NCBI GenBank assembly: GCA_022711595.1
Contig: JAKLET010000008.1
Coordinates: 50,735 to 114,734, forward strand
DNA length: 64,000 nt
Origin: Deltaproteobacteria bacterium
Lineage (GTDB): Bacteria; Desulfobacterota; Syntrophorhabdia; Syntrophorhabdales; Syntrophorhabdaceae
Direction of reading: 5' to 3'
Position 1 is the first letter of the stretch. Each line of letters begins with the position of its first letter. Below are positions 18,219 to 26,601 of the stretch, piece after piece. The notes below the pieces were generated by a model. It was not told the DNA's origin, ran no database searches, and saw nothing but the letters and a program-made list of their open reading frames with translations. Position numbers and translations under genes: made by a program.

Positions 18219-19256
18219 TTACTTTTGAGACCCTTCAAGTTCCTTCAGATATTCTATGCGCTTCACCGTTTCAGGGTGGGTGGAGAACACCCCCAGCTTG
18301 AGCGATCCCGGATGGCTGGCATCAAGTTTTTCCAGGAGGTCGCGAAAGGGTTTAGTGCCAAGGCCCTTCGAAATGAGGTAGAGCCCGGCCTCATGATCTG
18401 CCTCCCTTTCAAATTCCCTGGAATAGCCGCTCTCAATGAGAAGCGTCGGTAGAAAGGCGGCAAAATTGGTGATGGACGTGACATCTCCCGTGATGAGGGA
18501 GAGGAGAAAAAGGATGCCCGTACTTTGAAGGATCTGACGTATTGCATGGCGTTTTTTTACATGGGCGATCTCATGCGCGAAGACGCCGGCGAGCTCGTTG
18601 TTGTCGGCTGCAAGCGCGACAAATTCATCAGTTGCGATAATGATTCCCGAGGGAAGGGCAAAGGCGTTGGCGCCGATGTGTTTTCCGGAGCGGAATTCTA
18701 TTGTGTAAGTATCGGCCCGCTCAGGATCGAGCGCGCCAGCGACCTCTTTGAACACACCCTCTATTTCGGCCTGACGCTCTGCGGGGAGCGCGGATGGCCC
18801 GACAAGCCGCCTGTCGAACACCTTCAGGGTCTCTTTGCTTGCGGAGGCGGTCACCTGGGGAGGGATCGAGCGGGCAACGCGGTTCGACATGTGGGGTATG
18901 CCGTAATAAACGATGGCGATGAGGGTGAAGACAAGGCCCACCATACAGGCGGCGACAGCCTTCCAGTGGGATTCAAGGAAATGGACAAAACTCCAGGAAA
19001 GATTGGTTCCCAGGGCGCTCTCAACCATTTTCACCGCTTCGTGGTCATCAGATTGGAGCAGGGCCCCGCCGGGCATCCTTATGGACCTTTTTGTCCTGCC
19101 AAGGGGTGGGTCGATGGAACAGTCAATAACGGAAACCTTGATGTCCACGCTGTCCGTTTCGCCCCTGATCGAAAGCGAAACACCGTCGAAAAAGACGATC
19201 ACGCGATGCGCCTTCGAGATCTTTCCGTCAAAGAATATTGCGTCGAAGGAAGTCAT
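18219..19256 (-). CDS. M48 family membrane metalloprotease
   Basis: 345 residues: an N-terminal ~95-residue soluble domain rich in beta (FFDGKISKAHRVIVFFDG), one transmembrane helix (about 96-116), then a peptidase domain with zinc site HEIAHVKKRH and third ligand region EREADHEAGLYL. A hydrophobic stretch after the zinc site could be a second membrane helix. Homologous to periplasmic Zn proteases of the BepA/HtpX superfamily. It overlaps the DUF898 gene by ATGA, so the two are one translational unit, and is part of a lemA-M48-DUF898-M48 cassette. Confidence 0.9.
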   Translation of the reverse strand: MTSFDAIFFDGKISKAHRVIVFFDGVSLSIRGETDSVDIKVSVIDCSIDPPLGRTKRSIRMPGGALLQSDDHEAVKMVESALGTNLSWSFVHFLESHWKAVAACMVGLVFTLIAIVYYGIPHMSNRVARSIPPQVTASASKETLKVFDRRLVGPSALPAERQAEIEGVFKEVAGALDPERADTYTIEFRSGKHIGANAFALPSGIIIATDEFVALAADNNELAGVFAHEIAHVKKRHAIRQILQSTGILFLLSLITGDVTSITNFAAFLPTLLIESGYSREFEREADHEAGLYLISKGLGTKPFRDLLEKLDASHPGSLKLGVFSTHPETVKRIEYLKELEGSQK

Positions 19257-20467
19257 AGGCCGATCTCGATCCCCATAAAGTCTGTTGCGGCGTCGCCCAC
19301 GGCAGTGATCTCGGAGCTGTCTGCGGCGGTGAAACCGTCAAGGCCTGCGTCGGTGACAACGGTCAGGTTCTCAAGGATGTATTTCGTGCGCCGTATCTTT
19401 GCCCAGGGTATAAGCAGTCCGCATGAAAAAAAGATCGCCGCCATGTTCGTTATCCTTATCCAGAGAAGGCGCCCCGCCCTGAGCGTACTTATAAAGCCCG
19501 TCCTGCCGAGCCGTGTTTCTACCCAGCAGTGGTTCATGGTCACAGTGTAGATGTATGCCTGCAAGGTGTACCAGATAGCGGCCCCGATCACGTACATGAA
19601 GAATATGTAATATAAGAAAATGAATTTGCCCGGTGTTCCTCCCGGGCCTCTGGAGATGTGGTGGGTCAGAAGGCCGGGCAAAACGGAAAGGACGACGAGA
19701 CAGGACACCCCTATAAGGAATGCCACGAAGTAAGCCTTGTAAAAAGGCCCTTTGCGCCCCGTGAAAGTACTTCCCGTCGTGCCGTAGGCCAGGTTGTTGA
19801 GAAAATACCTTTTCTTGTAATACTGCCATGCAGGAAAGAACAGGAAAAGGGTAAAAGGGACGATGCCTCCGAACAGAAGGTATGTTTCGAAGCTCCCCCC
19901 GAGAGTGCCGAGGAACTTGAAGCGTATGTTCCTGTACGAGGTATTGTGGGCATTGAAACGGAGAGATTTGCAGACAAGTATCGGGAAGATGAAAGTGAAG
20001 ATAAAAACGATAATGCCCGCCAGCATCGGTTCGAATTTTTCCGTTGCCATATATGCGATGAACATGGCCGCTATGATCAGATTGCCCCGGAGTATGGCCG
20101 CAGGATTGCCATGGAACGTGAAAGGGTGGCCGGCCAGAGTTGTGTTGGCCCAGATGTACCTGCGGTTGCGCACCTTTGCCCACGCGGCATAAATGCCAAG
20201 GGTGATGACCGTGAGAAAGAGATTGACTATCCATATCCTGAAATATTCACCGCCGCTTCCGGAGAAACTGAAAGTGTGGCGCTCGGAAACCAGGGGTATC
20301 TCCTGAATGCGCGGCGGCGCGACCGGAACATCGGCCGGTTGTGCCTTATTATCAGGTTCGGCTGTGTATGCCAGAGGGTGGCCGCACATGATGCAGTAAA
20401 GGGGCCGATCGGCAGGGAGCGTGCCCTCCATTGAGAAATTACAGTTATTGCATATGATCACTGCCAC
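19253..20467 (-). CDS. DUF898 (YjgN-like) polytopic membrane protein with N-terminal zinc ribbon
   Basis: 404 residues. An N-terminal ribbon (CNNC at residues 6-9, CIMC near 25) is followed by a Pro-rich linker. Six or more membrane helices follow with the repeated DUF898 signature (ITLGIYAAWAKVRNRRYIWANT and, later, LLIPWAKIRRTKYILENL). DUF898 proteins have no known activity and are often next to M48 peptidases, as here (4-base overlap). The position suggests a membrane partner or substrate of the peptidase. Confidence 0.87.
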   Translation of the reverse strand: MAVIICNNCNFSMEGTLPADRPLYCIMCGHPLAYTAEPDNKAQPADVPVAPPRIQEIPLVSERHTFSFSGSGGEYFRIWIVNLFLTVITLGIYAAWAKVRNRRYIWANTTLAGHPFTFHGNPAAILRGNLIIAAMFIAYMATEKFEPMLAGIIVFIFTFIFPILVCKSLRFNAHNTSYRNIRFKFLGTLGGSFETYLLFGGIVPFTLFLFFPAWQYYKKRYFLNNLAYGTTGSTFTGRKGPFYKAYFVAFLIGVSCLVVLSVLPGLLTHHISRGPGGTPGKFIFLYYIFFMYVIGAAIWYTLQAYIYTVTMNHCWVETRLGRTGFISTLRAGRLLWIRITNMAAIFFSCGLLIPWAKIRRTKYILENLTVVTDAGLDGFTAADSSEITAVGDAATDFMGIEIGL

Positions 20468-20734
20468 CTGGTTTGCATCCCCCCTGACGGAATTTCGGTT
20501 CCGTTTATTATAAACGTGATATCAGGGTATTACAAAATGTTTTTTAACTTTTTGCCGCGGATCGTCACACGGTCTGTCAGAGGGCCCTTTCCGTAATGCG
20601 GTTGGATACCTGTGCGGGCATAATGGTCGATGGACAGAAGACATAAGAGTTCATTGTTTTCTGCCGGTCTCCGGCTGAAGGCTGTGTCAGTGATAGATCA
20701 GATACGGTCCCGTATCAAATAGACCTGCTTAAAT

Positions 20735-22660
20735 TTAGGGGCTTTCCGCCGCTCCTGGAAGTATGGGCGGCACGGGGCAATCGAGGGAGTCGGCGATGCA
20801 GCGCAGGAGCTCCGCTTCTTCGATGGTGACGCTGCCGTCCGTTGTGACACAGACGACGGCCGCCTCCAGAACCTGCTTCTTGATCGGGGGCGACGCGTTA
20901 GCGAGGATGTTCAGGGACCTGTCGAGCCCGGACAGGTTTGCCTCGGAACGGGGCAGGATCTTCAGAGGTTCTTTGATGCCGAGTCTGACCTTCGCCATTT
21001 CGAATGCGAAGGAGGCCTTTTCAAGGTCAGTCGATCCGTAGTAAGCAAGGATGGACGTCAGTGTTGCGTATGAGGGCAAAACGGGCTTTATTGAAGCGTA
21101 GTAGGTTTTTGAGGACCGGCGGGGGGAAAGGGCCGTGCTGATATGTTTGATGACCATTCTCTGCATGATATATTCGAAAAGAGTGATATTTCCGTCAATT
21201 TCGACAAGGCGGGAGATGGTCTCGCGAAAAAGGGTGAACTGCTGCCCCGTCATTTTTGTTAGCGCGGCGGTGGCGACGCTCACTAAAGGGAGCCGCCACG
21301 AGAGGTCCGTCTGAGTGTCAAGAAGCTTCCTGATGCTTGCCAGATCGTTCTGTTTGTCGATGTGCCCTGATATTATTTCCATCTGTTTGTCATATATCTG
21401 CCTGTCCCCGCTCAGCAGGAGGCTGTATATGAGCACAATGGCCGATTCCGGCCTTCTGGCCGCATTGATGAGCTCTTCAGGAAGCGAGGCCAGTATCTTC
21501 TGAGAAAAAGCAAGATGTGCATGGTCGGGGATTCCGACGGTCTTAGTGATCCCTTCGGGGTTTAAGGGGATCCTGATCCCCCGGGCGGCAAGCCTGTCCG
21601 CAGCGCTAGAAAATTCGGAGAATCCCGCGATCATTGCCGTCTCTTCTTCGGCGGCAATGTCCGCTATCCCGGTCTGCTGCAGGAACCTGCCGTCAAAAGA
21701 GGGGTCAAGCCTCGATATACGCTCGGTAAGAGGCGGATGGGTTGAAAAGAGGCTGCTGAACCACCTGGAAACTCCGTTTGCGAAGAAAAGATGGCTCAGC
21801 TCTTCCGCGTGCGGATTCTTCACGATCGATCCCTGCGGAAGGCCGCCGATCTTCTTGAGCGCCCCCGCCAGTCCCATGGGGTTTCGCGTGAATTGCACCG
21901 CCGATGCGTCGGCAAGGTATTCGCGCTGCCTCGAGATGGCAAATTTAATGATCTTACTGAAGAAGACACCGATGGAGCCTATGACCAGCAGGGCGAGGCC
22001 GAGCAAGGGCAGAGGGGATTTCCTCGCCCTGATGGACAGGATGATGCGCCCGATGACGGTGAAGATGAGGATGCCGTTGAGTATACCGATCGTCCTTATG
22101 TTGAGGCGCATGTCGCCGTTGAAGATGTGACTGAACTCGTGGGCTACGACCCCCTGGAGCTCCTCCCGTGAAAGTGCCCGCAGGCAGCCGTCGGTAACGG
22201 CGATTACGGCGTCGGCGGGTTCGTATCCGGCGGCGAAAGCATTGATGCTGCTCTCCCCCGCAAGCACATAGACGGGGGGAACGGGTATCCCGGAGGCGAT
22301 GGCCATCTCTTCCACAATGTTGAGGAGCCTTCGCTCCGAAAGATCTGACGAATCCGGGTCTATCCGCCGGCCGCCGAGCGTGGTCGCTATGTAGCCCCCT
22401 CCCTGTTTGAGCATGTGGATCTTGTACATTGTCCCGATGAGGATGATGCAGAGCACAACAAAGGGTATCCACAGTGCTGACGTTCCCCAGATGCCTCCCA
22501 AAGAGGGTCCGCGGCCCGTACTGTCGGACATGTATGTCCAGAAAACCGCTGCAAGGACAAGATGCATGACAAGCACAAAAGTGCACACGGCAAGGCCGAA
22601 GAGAAAGGCGAGCAGGATGGTCTTGCTCTTCGCCTTTTCCTGGTATTCAAAGAAATTCAT
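20735..22660 (-). CDS. HtpX-like M48 membrane metalloprotease with long C-terminal extension
   Basis: 641 residues, about twice the size of HtpX. Two membrane helices lie near the N-terminus (about 15-45 and 60-80); zinc site HEFSHIFNGDMRLN follows, then two more helices (about 195-245), then EYLADASAVQFTRNP and FSTHPPLTERISRLD. The first ~330 residues are the HtpX core. The remaining ~310 are helical and end in a TerB-like segment (VVCVTTDGSVTIEEAELLRCIADSL). lemA lies directly upstream on the same strand, a common pairing for this protease type. Probable role: membrane protein quality control. Confidence 0.9.
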   Translation of the reverse strand: MNFFEYQEKAKSKTILLAFLFGLAVCTFVLVMHLVLAAVFWTYMSDSTGRGPSLGGIWGTSALWIPFVVLCIILIGTMYKIHMLKQGGGYIATTLGGRRIDPDSSDLSERRLLNIVEEMAIASGIPVPPVYVLAGESSINAFAAGYEPADAVIAVTDGCLRALSREELQGVVAHEFSHIFNGDMRLNIRTIGILNGILIFTVIGRIILSIRARKSPLPLLGLALLVIGSIGVFFSKIIKFAISRQREYLADASAVQFTRNPMGLAGALKKIGGLPQGSIVKNPHAEELSHLFFANGVSRWFSSLFSTHPPLTERISRLDPSFDGRFLQQTGIADIAAEEETAMIAGFSEFSSAADRLAARGIRIPLNPEGITKTVGIPDHAHLAFSQKILASLPEELINAARRPESAIVLIYSLLLSGDRQIYDKQMEIISGHIDKQNDLASIRKLLDTQTDLSWRLPLVSVATAALTKMTGQQFTLFRETISRLVEIDGNITLFEYIMQRMVIKHISTALSPRRSSKTYYASIKPVLPSYATLTSILAYYGSTDLEKASFAFEMAKVRLGIKEPLKILPRSEANLSGLDRSLNILANASPPIKKQVLEAAVVCVTTDGSVTIEEAELLRCIADSLDCPVPPILPGAAESP

Positions 22661-22679
22661 GGATCTGTCCTGCTGTTAT

Positions 22680-23270
22680 TCAGAACGTGACCTTCGGCGC
22701 GCTGCGCTCTGTTTCGTCCGGGATCACAAAGAGGACGGCAGGAGCGAAACCGAACGCCCCGGCGAGGAGTGTGTTCGGAAACACCTCGCGGGATGTGTTG
22801 TATTCCATGACGCTGTCGTTATATGCCTGGCGGGCGAAGGACACCTTGTTTTCCGTGGAGGTCAACTCCTCCATGAGCTGCGACATAGTCTGGTTTGCCT
22901 TGAGATCGGGGTAATTTTCCGCAACGGCATAGAGGGTCCCCAGCGCTCCGGTGAGTGAGGATTCAGCCTGCGCCAGTCTGTTCATCGCGCCCGGGTCTGC
23001 GGGACTTGCCCTGAGGGCGTCAACAGCGGTCTTTGCTATGTTGCGTGCCTGTGTCACCGACTCCAGAACTTCTTTCTCGTGCTTGATGTAGCCTTTGGCT
23101 GTTTCCACAAGATTGGGGATGAGATCGTAGCGTCTTTTCAACTGGACGTCGATCTGCGAGAAGGCGTTCTGGTAGCGGTTGCGTTTTTTGACAAGGGAGT
23201 TGTAAATGCTGATGGGGACAATGATGATCACGATCAAAATGATGATTATTACGACCAGTACGATACCCAT
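22680..23270 (-). CDS. lemA: LemA family protein
   Basis: 196-residue membrane-anchored protein: a very hydrophobic N-terminal helix (residues 2-22) is followed by the LemA signature YNSLVKKRNRYQNAFSQIDVQLKRRYDLIPNLVE and a long helical domain. LemA proteins have no settled function and are commonly encoded next to M48 peptidases. The downstream peptidase starts 19 bases after this stop. First gene of the cassette. Confidence 0.95.
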   Translation of the reverse strand: MGIVLVVIIIILIVIIIVPISIYNSLVKKRNRYQNAFSQIDVQLKRRYDLIPNLVETAKGYIKHEKEVLESVTQARNIAKTAVDALRASPADPGAMNRLAQAESSLTGALGTLYAVAENYPDLKANQTMSQLMEELTSTENKVSFARQAYNDSVMEYNTSREVFPNTLLAGAFGFAPAVLFVIPDETERSAPKVTF

Positions 23271-23413
23271 TGATGATCTCCTTCATTGATGGAAATTGTC
23301 GGGATATTCAAGGAATCTCTTATTGGCCGGATCACCGCCGTATCTCCCCCGATCGAAAGATGCTATCAAATACCATGGAACGTGTCAAGGGACATTGACG
23401 GGCGATGAAAGTC

Positions 23414-23812
23414 CTATTTTGATGGTGTTGGGGTATCGGTAATATACAGATACCGATATGATCTTTTCTTCAAGAGGAAAGTGGCGTATTCTTCCATTAC
23501 TATACGGCTTCCCGGGGGCGGGAGCTGCTTTTCCGGAATGAAGACCTCTGTTTCTTCGCCGCTGTCCAGTTTTACCCTGAAGTTTGAAGAAGTTGACTGC
23601 GGGCCGCCGGAGGTACCCGCTCCGATGAGGGCCGCCTGCACTTTCACGCCTGTCGGTTTTGCAGGGTCAAGGGCCGCCGCATAAAATGCGATGAGAACGA
23701 TGCAGATGAAGGGCAGCCATAGATACAGAAACCGTCTGAGCCTTGTGCGGTCCGTGTCGGTGTTCTTTGCGGTCTTATTTGATGAGACAGATCTTTTTGT
23801 CTTTCCGGCCAT
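23414..23812 (-). CDS. Hypothetical single-pass membrane protein
   Basis: Unrecognised. About 132 residues: a basic, Ser/Thr-rich N-terminus, one membrane helix (FLYLWLPFICIVLIAFYAAAL, about residues 30-50), then a small beta-rich domain (VQAALIGAG, FRVKLDSGEETEVFIPEKQ) facing the periplasm. A GTG six codons upstream is an alternative start, but neither has a clear ribosome-binding site. It is the first gene on the minus strand before the family C repeat. Confidence 0.65.
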   Translation of the reverse strand: MAGKTKRSVSSNKTAKNTDTDRTRLRRFLYLWLPFICIVLIAFYAAALDPAKPTGVKVQAALIGAGTSGGPQSTSSNFRVKLDSGEETEVFIPEKQLPPPGSRIVMEEYATFLLKKRSYRYLYITDTPTPSK

Positions 23813-23869
23813 GGTCTGGTTTGTTCTCACAAAATACCAGAAGACTGCATCATTGTCAAAAACCTGCGT

Positions 23870-24022
23870 GAGGTTTGCCAGGTTTTTCGGTTTGTTCAGT
23901 TTATACGGTTTATTCGGTTCATAGGTTTTTTTTCAGTTTCTTCAGTTAAAAAATAACCGAACAAACCATATAAACAAAAGAAACCGGGCAAACCGAACAA
24001 ACCATATAAACCGTTCCTTAAG
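23870..24022 (+). repeat. Seven-base-period array, family C, with facing arms
   Basis: The left arm carries GGTTTGTTCAGTTTATACGG-type words. The right arm has the complementary AACCGAACAAACCATATAAA twice (23955 and 23991; 21 identical bases, 36 apart). The arms can pair over most of their length. It lies in the gap between the minus-strand membrane protein gene and pxpA, where transcription diverges, so it is not a simple terminator. Confidence 0.75.
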
Positions 24023-24032
24023 GTTTGCCGAT

Positions 24033-24061
24033 GTGACAGCGGGCCGTTTTTCTGGTAATAT
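24033..24061 (+). promoter_or_regulatory. Candidate sigma-70 promoter of pxpA
   Basis: GTGACA (-35) and TAATAT (-10) with a 17-base spacer. The predicted start of transcription, about 24067, lies almost at the pxpA ATG (24070), so the message would be nearly leaderless. Confidence 0.45.
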
Positions 24062-24069
24062 TGAGGACG

Positions 24070-24849
24070 ATGGCGGTCACTGTTGATCTAAACTGCGATA
24101 TGGGAGAATCCTTCGGGGAATACACCGCCGGCAACGACGCCGAGGCCGCTGCTTATGTGACATCGTCAAACATAGCCTGCGGAGCACATGCATCCGATCC
24201 GACTGTCATGCGGCGTACTATCAGGCTTTGCGGGGACCACAATGTCATGGTCGGCGCCCATCCGGGTTATCCCGACCTCCAGGGTTTCGGAAGGCGCCGG
24301 ATCGAAATGGACCATGAGGAGATAATTGACAGTGTAATATACCAGGTTGGGGCCCTGAAAGGCTTTGCTGATCATGCAGGGGTTCCATTGCAGCACGTGA
24401 AGCTTCATGGGGCGCTCTATCATTACGCCCTGGGCCAGGAGAAGCTGTTTGTTGATATTGCGGAGAATTTAAGGAAAGCTTTCGGGGACATTATTTTACT
24501 CACGATGGGGACGGCGGCCTCAATTGAACTGAGATCGATATGCAGGAAGTCGGGTGCGCGGATCGCTCTCGAGGCTTTCCCGGACAGGGTCTATGACGAT
24601 GACGGGGCACTGCTGTCGCGCTCGAGGCCCGGCGCGGTCATCAAGGATGCCGGGGTCATCGCGCAGCGGGCGATATCGATGGTCAAGAGGAAGGGTACGG
24701 AGAGCTTGAACGGCCGCTGGATCGACCTTGCCATAGATACGATCTGTATCCACGGCGACAACAGGGAGAGCATCCTGGCCGCCCCCATGATCCGCCGGCG
24801 GGCAGAGCGTGAGGGGATAGAGGTCAGGCCGCTTGGCAGCTTTGTGTGA
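24070..24849 (+). CDS. pxpA: 5-oxoprolinase subunit A (LamB/YcsF family)
   Basis: With PxpB and PxpC forms the ATP-dependent 5-oxoprolinase that opens 5-oxoproline to glutamate in the cytoplasm. 259 residues. Signatures: VDLNCDMGESFG at the N-terminus, NIACGAHASDP, VGAHPGYPDLQGFGRR, VKLHGALYH, EAFPDRVYDDDG and the terminal ICIHGD. A TTG three codons upstream is in frame, but the family begins at this Met. GAGGA is only two bases from the ATG, too close for normal initiation. First gene of a coupled three-gene operon. Confidence 0.95.
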   Translation: MAVTVDLNCDMGESFGEYTAGNDAEAAAYVTSSNIACGAHASDPTVMRRTIRLCGDHNVMVGAHPGYPDLQGFGRRRIEMDHEEIIDSVIYQVGALKGFADHAGVPLQHVKLHGALYHYALGQEKLFVDIAENLRKAFGDIILLTMGTAASIELRSICRKSGARIALEAFPDRVYDDDGALLSRSRPGAVIKDAGVIAQRAISMVKRKGTESLNGRWIDLAIDTICIHGDNRESILAAPMIRRRAEREGIEVRPLGSFV

Positions 24850-24854
24850 CTCAT

Positions 24855-25496
24855 ATGGAGATTGAACGTTTCGGTGAACAGGGCATAAGAGTGATCCTGG
24901 GAACGGCGGTCGATGACCGGACCCACGAACAGGTAAGGCGTTTTTTCCTGTATATCCGCTCATTGCAGCCCCCTGGAGTCATAGATGTAATTCCTTCATT
25001 CCGGTCTTGCCTCATCCATTTTGACCGGGACCGCGCAGATTATGAACGATTGTCATCACTGATTGTCAAAACGGAGAGAGAGTGGATAGAAATGCCGCTT
25101 CCTCAGCCGCGGCGTTTTGAAATACCCGTCAGGTACGGAGGCGATTACGGTCCGGACATGGATTTTGTCTGTTCCTATTCGGGGTTGTCTGCCCAGGAGG
25201 TCATTGAGGTCCACTCGTCAGTCACATACCGTGTTTTCGCGCTTGGTTTTATGCCGGGCTTTCCCTATCTGGGAATACTCGACAAAAGGATCTACGTACC
25301 CCGTCAGGAAACACCCGTCCTCAAGGTCCCCCAGGGATCGGTGGGTCTTGCCCAGCTTCAGACCGGTATATACCCCTTTGAATCGCCGGCAGGCTGGCGG
25401 ATCATCGGAAGAACAATGAAAAGACTTTTCGACCATGACCAGGAACCATTCAGTCTCTTTAATTTCGGGGACCTGGTGAGGTTTGTGCAATCATGA
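24855..25496 (+). CDS. pxpB: 5-oxoprolinase subunit B (KipI family)
   Basis: 213 residues. KipI/PxpB signatures: FMPGFPYLGILD, PRQETPVLKVPQGSVGLAQ and GIYPFESPAGWRIIGRT. It works with PxpC as the allophanate-hydrolase-like half of 5-oxoprolinase. A GTG at 24846 overlaps the pxpA stop and is an alternative start, but family proteins begin with MEI-type sequence as at 24855. The stop overlaps the pxpC start by ATGA. Confidence 0.94.
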   Translation: MEIERFGEQGIRVILGTAVDDRTHEQVRRFFLYIRSLQPPGVIDVIPSFRSCLIHFDRDRADYERLSSLIVKTEREWIEMPLPQPRRFEIPVRYGGDYGPDMDFVCSYSGLSAQEVIEVHSSVTYRVFALGFMPGFPYLGILDKRIYVPRQETPVLKVPQGSVGLAQLQTGIYPFESPAGWRIIGRTMKRLFDHDQEPFSLFNFGDLVRFVQS

Positions 25497-26440
25497 TCGA
25501 GGTGGCGGGGGCAGGTTTTCTGTCGATAATTGTAGATTCCGGGCGATACGGCCATGCCCATATAGGCGTCCCGCCTTCATACGCACTGGACCGTTTTTCC
25601 TACGTGCTTCTCCAGTATCTTCTTGATAACCCGAATAACGCTCCCGCGATTGAGGTAATGGGAAATGACTTGCGCCTGAGGTTTGCCGAGGAGATGATAT
25701 TTGCGATCACCGGGGCAAAGGTTGCCGCAACCCTGGACGACATACCAATCCCCGGTTGGTCGGCAATAAAAGCAAGGAAAGGGAGCTTCCTGCGTGTGCG
25801 CGAGGTGAAGGAAGGCCTGAGGTATTATATCGGCTTTTCCGGGACAATGGATATCGGGCCTGTGCTCGGCAGTCATACGACAAACCTCGAATGCAATTTC
25901 GGCGGTTTCCATGGCAGGCCCCTTATAAAGGGTGATACGATCCCCCTGAAGAACGTGCGGGCGCGCGGTGAGCTTAAGATGGTCCCGGACACCATGATAC
26001 CTTCCATGCAGGAACCTCATATGATCAGAGTCATTGCCGGACCGGAGGCCGACCGCTTTGTCCCCAGATCTGCCGCGTTCCTTTCAAACAGGAAGGATGC
26101 GGTTTTTTTTAACGCTACGTCCAGGCTCAACAGGACAGGCGTGCGTCTCGAAGGAACACCTTTCGAGTTCAGGCAGGAAGTTGAGAAGAGTATAATATCC
26201 GAAGGGATCCTGCCGGGTACGGTCCAGGTGCCGCCGGACGGTCTTCCGATAATCAGCCTTGCGGAAAGGACCGTCGGCGGTTACGCAAGGATTGCCATGG
26301 TCGCGGATATCGATATGGACAGGCTGGCCCACATAAAACCACGTGACAGGGTATTTTTGCGCGCCATCGATATCGATGAAGCCGATCGACTCTGGAGAGC
26401 GAGAAGGGATGCTTTGTCGTTTTATTGCAAGAAACAATAA
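25493..26440 (+). CDS. pxpC: 5-oxoprolinase subunit C (KipA/biotin-dependent carboxylase-like)
   Basis: 315 residues with the KipA pattern: FLSIIVDSGRYGHAHIGVPPSYALDRFS at the start, then IEVMGNDLRLRF, LRYYIGFSGTMDIGPVLGS, IRVIAGPEADRF, SEGILPGTVQVPPDGLPII and GGYARIAMVADIDMD. Forms a heteromer with PxpB. Last gene of the operon, overlapping pxpB by four bases. The standard complete pxpABC set suggests recycling or use of 5-oxoproline as an amino-acid carbon source. Confidence 0.94.
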   Translation: MIEVAGAGFLSIIVDSGRYGHAHIGVPPSYALDRFSYVLLQYLLDNPNNAPAIEVMGNDLRLRFAEEMIFAITGAKVAATLDDIPIPGWSAIKARKGSFLRVREVKEGLRYYIGFSGTMDIGPVLGSHTTNLECNFGGFHGRPLIKGDTIPLKNVRARGELKMVPDTMIPSMQEPHMIRVIAGPEADRFVPRSAAFLSNRKDAVFFNATSRLNRTGVRLEGTPFEFRQEVEKSIISEGILPGTVQVPPDGLPIISLAERTVGGYARIAMVADIDMDRLAHIKPRDRVFLRAIDIDEADRLWRARRDALSFYCKKQ

Positions 26441-26534
26441 AAAAGGTGATGGGCAGCAGGTGGCGGACCATGGATTACAGGGAAGACCATCGCTTGTTTT
26501 TTTAAAATCTTTGTGAAATTATTTTCAAAATCCT

Positions 26535-26560
26535 TAACCTGCAGCAAAAAAATCCGATAA
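26535..26560 (+). promoter_or_regulatory. Candidate sigma-28 (FliA) promoter of the chemoreceptor gene
   Basis: TAAC (-35 core) and TCCGATAA (-10, one mismatch to GCCGATAA) separated by 14 bases, against the usual 15. It sits about 40 bases before the start of a methyl-accepting chemotaxis protein, a gene class commonly read by sigma-28. Confidence 0.4.
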
Positions 26561-26601
26561 AAATATATACGAATGGGGACTTTAAAAAACTGGAGGTTAT
26601 C

